Under the pieces are notes generated by a model. The model did not search any database. It was not told the DNA's origin and was given only the letters and a program-made list of their open reading frames with translations. The translations under genes were made by a program, and so were the position numbers. A stretch of 64,000 nt of DNA from Terriglobus tenax (lineage in GTDB: Bacteria > Acidobacteriota > Terriglobia > Terriglobales > Acidobacteriaceae). Where the stretch lies: positions 310,001 to 374,000 of the forward strand of contig NZ_JAGSYA010000004.1 of assembly GCF_025685395.1 (NCBI RefSeq), read 5' to 3'. This document shows positions 60,194 through 64,000 of the stretch, one piece after another. Numbering within the stretch: the stretch's first letter is position 1; every line of letters starts with the position of its first letter.

Positions 60194-63100
60194 ATGAACC
60201 TGCAAGACTTTCGGCCAGTTGCTACCGACCATCCTTCTGCGACCTCGCGCGGTAAAACAAGATCTCTGCTCATCACCCTGCTTTTGGCGGCAATGGTGAT
60301 GCTGGCAGGACCGCGCATGATCGCTCAGGACACCACCGCCACAATCCTTGGAACCGTCACCGATCCTTCCGGGGCCAATGTTTCCAACGCGGACGTCAGT
60401 GTAACGAACACCCAGACCAACATCACGGTCAGCGTGAAGACCACGGACTCCGGCGCCTACACCGTTCCCAACCTGATCCCCGGCACCTACAACGTCAGCA
60501 TCAAGCTGCAGGGCTTCCAGACGGTCAGCATTCCGAACGTCACCGTCGCCGCCGGCGATCGCCGCCGTGCCGACGCAGCCCTGGTTGTGGGCGCCGTCAA
60601 TGAAACGGTGGAGATCTCCACCGCCGCTCCCGTACTCCAGACCGATGCTTCCTCGGTCGGCAGCAACGTTACCGACCGCGCTGTGCAGGACCTGCCGCTC
60701 AACGGACGTAACTTCATCAACCTGGTCCAGGTAATGCCCGGCGCCACGGAAGGCGCTCCAAACAGCATCAACAGCGGTAACCGTCCCGACGACCGTCGCC
60801 AGTCCTCGTCCATCTCGATCAACGGCCAATCCGAAGTGCTCAACGACCAGCTTGTCGACGGTCTTGACAACAACGAGCGCGTCATCGGCACCATCGGCGT
60901 ACGCCCATCCATCGACTCCATCCAGGAAGTCCGCATTCTCACCAACAGCTTCTCGGCCGACGGTGGCCGCGCGGGTGGTGGTCTGATCAACGTCATCACC
61001 AAGAGCGGCACCAACAACTTCCACGGCTCGCTCTATGAGTTCTTCCGCAACGATAAGCTGAACGCCTACGCCTACCAGTTCGGCGCATCTGCGCCAAAGC
61101 CTCGCCTGCGCCAGAACCAGTTCGGCGGCTCGCTCGGCGGACCAATCTTCAAGGACAAGGCCTTCTTCCACGGCGATGCGGAGTTCTTCCGTCTCATCAA
61201 GGGTGGACTGCCCAGCTCGCTCACTGTACCCACGGCATTCCAGCAGGCCAACCCTGGGAACTTCTCCGATGCCATCCCCGCAAGCGGCTGCGCGACAATC
61301 GCTGCCACCGTTACTGACCCGACCCAGAACCACACCACGGGATGCGTTTATGATCCCAACCCGGCTTCGCCCACGTATCTGCGTGCTCCGGTAGCCGGTA
61401 ATATCATCCCCAGCAGCTACATCGATCCGGTCGGTCTGGCCTACTTCAAGCTCTATCCCCGGCCAAACTCCGGCAATGCAGGCTACGTAGGCACCCGGAA
61501 CCAGTCGCAGTTCTCCACCACCTACGATGTCCGCGTCGATTACCACCTGAACAACGACAACCAGATCTTCGGCAAGTACATCGTCAACGACCTGTTCACG
61601 TTTTCGCCAGGTGCACTCCCCATTTCCAGTGCCAACGGGTTTGCAATTGATCCCCAGACGGGCAACGGATTTGGTCAGGCCCCGCAGATCGCCCGTAACA
61701 CGGCGCTCATCTACACCCACACCTTCTCTCCAAACATGATCATGAACGTCGGCGCGGCATGGACGCACATCGACAACGCATCCTATCCGCTCAACTACGG
61801 CGTCAATCCCAACACCAAGCTGGGCCAGCCGAACGTCAACGTCAGCCAGCTTACCTCGGGCCTGGCAGTTGCCCTTCCAACGGGCCTCACCGGCCTTGGA
61901 GGCGGCAGCAACTTCGTTCCGCTGCAAAACAAGGACAACAGCTACCAGCTCAACGGCAACATTTTCTACAACCGTGGAAACCACAGCTTCCGCTTTGGCG
62001 CAGCGGGTATCCGTCGCATCGCCCTCAACATTCAGGATAACCAGGGAGAAGGAAGCTGGACCTTCCGCATGGGCGCACCCGGCCTGTTGATGGGTATCTT
62101 CTCAGCAGCTACCCGCAACAACAACCTCTACCCGCCCACCTACCTGACCTGGGAACCCAGTGTGTATGTCCAGGATGACTGGCACGTCCGCTCGAACCTG
62201 ACCTTCAACATCGGTCTCCGCTATGACATCTACACGCCCTTCACCGAAAAGAAGAACCATATCTCCAACTTCGATGAAGCCAACGGTGTCATCGTGCAGG
62301 CCGGCGTCAATGGCGTCAGCAAAACCGCTGGTGTAAGAACGGACTACTCCAACCTGGCGCCACGTGTCGGCTTTGCGTACACGGCAACGCCAAGCCTGGT
62401 CATCCGCGGAGGCTTCGGCCTCGCATTCTTCCCCAGCAACTACATGTCCCCGGTCAACCTGAAGAACACACCGAACATCTCCATCTACGGCAACTGCTCT
62501 TCGGTGCAGGCGGCGGCTGGTACCAGCGGTTGCAACACCTCCTATACCCGCTTCTATCAGGGCATGCCGTTGCCCAACCAGAACCCCGCCACTACCCCCG
62601 GCCAGTTGGTCGGCTCCATCCCGGCAACAGTCGACTTCGGCTTCCGTTCCGGCTACCTGGAGCAGATGAACCTCACAGTGCAGAAGGACTTCAAGGGCAA
62701 CACCCTGACGGTCTCCTACGTCGGCCAGCTTGGCCGTCACCTCTCCACCGGCTTTGACATCAACCGCGCTCCGCTGGGCAATACCACCGGCACGCAGACC
62801 TTGCGCCGTTACTACGGGACCATGCCGGGTGTCACCACCATCACCCGCAGCTATGCCTCTGGCGCATCGTCATACCATTCGCTGCAGGCTGTGTTTGAAC
62901 GCCGCTTTTCCAACGGACTCGGCTTCAATGTCAACACCACCTGGGCACACCTGCTCGACAACGCTCCAAACATCAATGGTCAGAGCGGCAACGGTGTAGG
63001 CCAGGTACTGGCCACCCAGAAGTATGCTGACTACGGCAACGGCGATCTCGACGTCCGCAACCGCATCGTCGTAACCGGCAACTACGCCCTGCCCTTCGGC

Positions 63101-63604
63101 AAGGGTGCCCACGGATTCAAGGGCGCTCTCCTGGGCGGCTGGCGCACCAACGTCCTCTACCTCTGGTCCACCGGACAGACATTCACCATCCTGAATGCGG
63201 CAAACCAGAGCGGCACCAGCCCGGGCGGATCGGCGGATCGTCCGAATGTTGTTGGCGACCCCTTCAGCAATATTGTCCCCGTCAACCCCTCTGCGAAGCA
63301 GTTGCAGTTCTTCCGCGCCTCGGCCTTCGTTGCGCAGGCGGCTGGCACGCTCGGCAATGAACGTCGCAATCCCTACCACGGCCCGCACTTCCGCCACTGG
63401 GACATGTCCCTGTTCAAGGAGTTCACGGTCTATCGTGAAACCAAGCTGCAGCTTCGCGCCGAAGCGTTCAACATCGCCAACCAGGCCAACTTCAGCAATC
63501 CTGTCACAGGACTCGGTTCCACCACCACCTTCGGTGCCATTACCTCGACCCTGCCTTCGTATCAACCGCGCCTCATACAGTTCGCGGCCAAATACGAGTT
63601 CTAA
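60194..63604 (+). CDS. TonB-dependent receptor, Oar-like (receptor 3)
   Basis: 1136 residues from ATG 60194; a longer frame to 60119 lacks support. The signal peptide lies late (residues ~28-45, LLITLLLAAMVMLAGP) after a charged 25-residue lead. The carboxypeptidase-regulatory domain follows (TTATILGTVTDPSGANVSNADV), then the plug with GGLINVITKSGTNNFHGSLYEFFRN near residue 275, and a beta-barrel ending AAKYEF. It is divergent from the Tat oxidoreductase operon and followed by a GH18 gene, so chitin or another amino-sugar polymer is a possible ligand source. That link is inference. Confidence 0.9.
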   Translation: MNLQDFRPVATDHPSATSRGKTRSLLITLLLAAMVMLAGPRMIAQDTTATILGTVTDPSGANVSNADVSVTNTQTNITVSVKTTDSGAYTVPNLIPGTYNVSIKLQGFQTVSIPNVTVAAGDRRRADAALVVGAVNETVEISTAAPVLQTDASSVGSNVTDRAVQDLPLNGRNFINLVQVMPGATEGAPNSINSGNRPDDRRQSSSISINGQSEVLNDQLVDGLDNNERVIGTIGVRPSIDSIQEVRILTNSFSADGGRAGGGLINVITKSGTNNFHGSLYEFFRNDKLNAYAYQFGASAPKPRLRQNQFGGSLGGPIFKDKAFFHGDAEFFRLIKGGLPSSLTVPTAFQQANPGNFSDAIPASGCATIAATVTDPTQNHTTGCVYDPNPASPTYLRAPVAGNIIPSSYIDPVGLAYFKLYPRPNSGNAGYVGTRNQSQFSTTYDVRVDYHLNNDNQIFGKYIVNDLFTFSPGALPISSANGFAIDPQTGNGFGQAPQIARNTALIYTHTFSPNMIMNVGAAWTHIDNASYPLNYGVNPNTKLGQPNVNVSQLTSGLAVALPTGLTGLGGGSNFVPLQNKDNSYQLNGNIFYNRGNHSFRFGAAGIRRIALNIQDNQGEGSWTFRMGAPGLLMGIFSAATRNNNLYPPTYLTWEPSVYVQDDWHVRSNLTFNIGLRYDIYTPFTEKKNHISNFDEANGVIVQAGVNGVSKTAGVRTDYSNLAPRVGFAYTATPSLVIRGGFGLAFFPSNYMSPVNLKNTPNISIYGNCSSVQAAAGTSGCNTSYTRFYQGMPLPNQNPATTPGQLVGSIPATVDFGFRSGYLEQMNLTVQKDFKGNTLTVSYVGQLGRHLSTGFDINRAPLGNTTGTQTLRRYYGTMPGVTTITRSYASGASSYHSLQAVFERRFSNGLGFNVNTTWAHLLDNAPNINGQSGNGVGQVLATQKYADYGNGDLDVRNRIVVTGNYALPFGKGAHGFKGALLGGWRTNVLYLWSTGQTFTILNAANQSGTSPGGSADRPNVVGDPFSNIVPVNPSAKQLQFFRASAFVAQAAGTLGNERRNPYHGPHFRHWDMSLFKEFTVYRETKLQLRAEAFNIANQANFSNPVTGLGSTTTFGAITSTLPSYQPRLIQFAAKYEF

Positions 63605-63625
63605 CCCCTCCATTGCTTTCCATTC

Positions 63626-63663
63626 GCGGCCTGCGTCTCATCAACGCGGGCCGCTCTTCTTTT
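63626..63663 (+). terminator. Rho-independent terminator after receptor 3
   Basis: GCGGCCTGCGT (63626-63636) pairs with ACGCGGGCCGC (63644-63654) with a single G-T wobble and a 7-base loop, followed by TCTTCTTTT. It stands 22 bases after the receptor stop, before the GH18 gene. Confidence 0.85.
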
Positions 63664-63710
63664 AACCACTGGCGGTTGCCGAAATCCTGCTTCTGCCGTC
63701 TGATGAAAGA

Positions 63711-64000
63711 GTGCGTATTTCTCACATCCTTTGCGCTGCCGGCGCTTTTCTTACTGCTACTCTTCCCTTCGCAGCGGCTGCGGCACCTGCACAGCGAAAG
63801 AAATCCGCACCTCGTCCCGTGGTCGTGGGCTATTTCCCGCAATGGCAGCTGTATTCGGATACGCCATACTCGGTAAAAGCCTTGGACACCAGCGGCGGCG
63901 CTGCCCTGCTTGATCAGATCAACTACGCCCAAGGCTTCGTCAAAGATGGCCACTGCTCCGTGGCCGACCCCAATGCCGATCTGAACACCACGTATACGGC
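63711..64000 (+). CDS. Exported GH18 chitinase-like protein, N-terminal part (runs off window)
   Basis: An open frame from GTG 63711 continues without a stop to the right edge (96 full codons). It begins with a clear signal peptide (MRISHILCAAGAFLTATLPFA, Ala-rich end) and then RPVVVGYFPQWQLYSD, the first strand of a GH18 TIM barrel. ALLDQINYAQGFV corresponds to the second strand, where GH18 proteins have L-x-x-I-x-Y-A-F. The catalytic DxxDxDxE motif would lie beyond the edge. The start is a GTG with only a weak purine stretch upstream (GATGAAAGA). The enzyme would cut chitin or a related GlcNAc polymer outside the inner membrane. Confidence 0.78.
   Translation, partial: MRISHILCAAGAFLTATLPFAAAAAPAQRKKSAPRPVVVGYFPQWQLYSDTPYSVKALDTSGGAALLDQINYAQGFVKDGHCSVADPNADLNTTYT

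Noticed and set aside
60170-61984. 604-codon minus-strand open frame opposite TonB receptor 3
   Set aside because: Antisense shadow of a C-biased receptor gene; no recognisable motifs.
1-64000. CRISPR array, insertion sequence, prophage or toxin-antitoxin module
   Set aside because: No spaced direct repeats, transposase, phage structural gene or small two-gene toxin pair was seen on either strand.

Overview
The window is most likely chromosomal DNA of an Acidobacteriota member (Terriglobia/Acidobacteriaceae type). Supporting features are three very large Oar-like TonB-dependent receptors with N-terminal carboxypeptidase-regulatory folds and no SusD partner, a bacillithiol gene (bshA), an hpnK-type deacetylase, Tat-exported Gfo/Idh/MocA oxidoreductases, and moderately high GC with dense gene packing. 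This assignment rests on gene content and protein style; no database search was run.

Layout. (1) 1-9293, plus strand: the end of a MoxR-type ATPase gene, then DUF58, BatA-like and DUF4175 membrane proteins, hpnK, bshA and tRNA-Ser(GGA). (2) 9294-9864: non-coding, with two strong inverted repeats. (3) 9865-16383: an RND tripartite efflux operon (adaptor, pump, outer-membrane channel) divergent from a TetR regulator, with a palindrome between them. (4) 16393-22298: selO, then an SGNH hydrolase divergent from a six-hairpin glycosidase, followed by a NagX-like acyltransferase. (5) 22288-30554, minus strand: TonB receptor, strong terminator, aminotransferase, cytochrome c, PQQ dehydrogenase and MFS transporter. 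(6) 30803-43370: an IclR regulator and a large sugar-acid locus. One arm is a seven-gene minus-strand operon: epimerase-like protein, DHDPS-family lyase, SSS symporter, second IclR, ceramidase-fold protein, galactonate-dehydratase-like enolase-superfamily enzyme and SDR. The other is a four-gene plus-strand operon: MBL hydrolase, Gfo/Idh oxidoreductase, M20 hydrolase and FAH hydrolase. The arms diverge from one promoter region. (7) 43408-46798: a two-component system preceded by a single-pass membrane protein with a DNA-binding-like N-terminus. (8) 47077-56449: a polysaccharide locus of TonB receptor, alginate-lyase-fold protein, GH2 and a GH105-DUF4861 fusion. (9) 56516-59897: three Tat-signal genes (two Gfo/Idh/MocA oxidoreductases around a TIM-barrel isomerase). 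(10) 60194-64000: a third TonB receptor and the start of a GH18 chitinase.

How the parts fit. The main observation is a shared palindrome, GTAGAA-N4-TTCTAC. It is perfect in two intergenic regions (18765 and 39507) and degenerate in a third (30709). These lie before the glycosidase/SGNH pair, between the two arms of the sugar-acid locus, and between an IclR gene and TonB receptor 1. I infer one IclR-controlled regulon that joins outer-membrane uptake, periplasmic deglycosylation or oxidation, sodium symport and cytoplasmic sugar-acid breakdown. The substrate is unknown. The enolase-superfamily enzyme has the residue spacing of D-galactonate dehydratase. Together with the SDR and the FAH hydrolase it would make a non-phosphorylative route through a 2-keto-3-deoxy acid. 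The 47-56 kb locus looks separately controlled, possibly by the divergent membrane protein.
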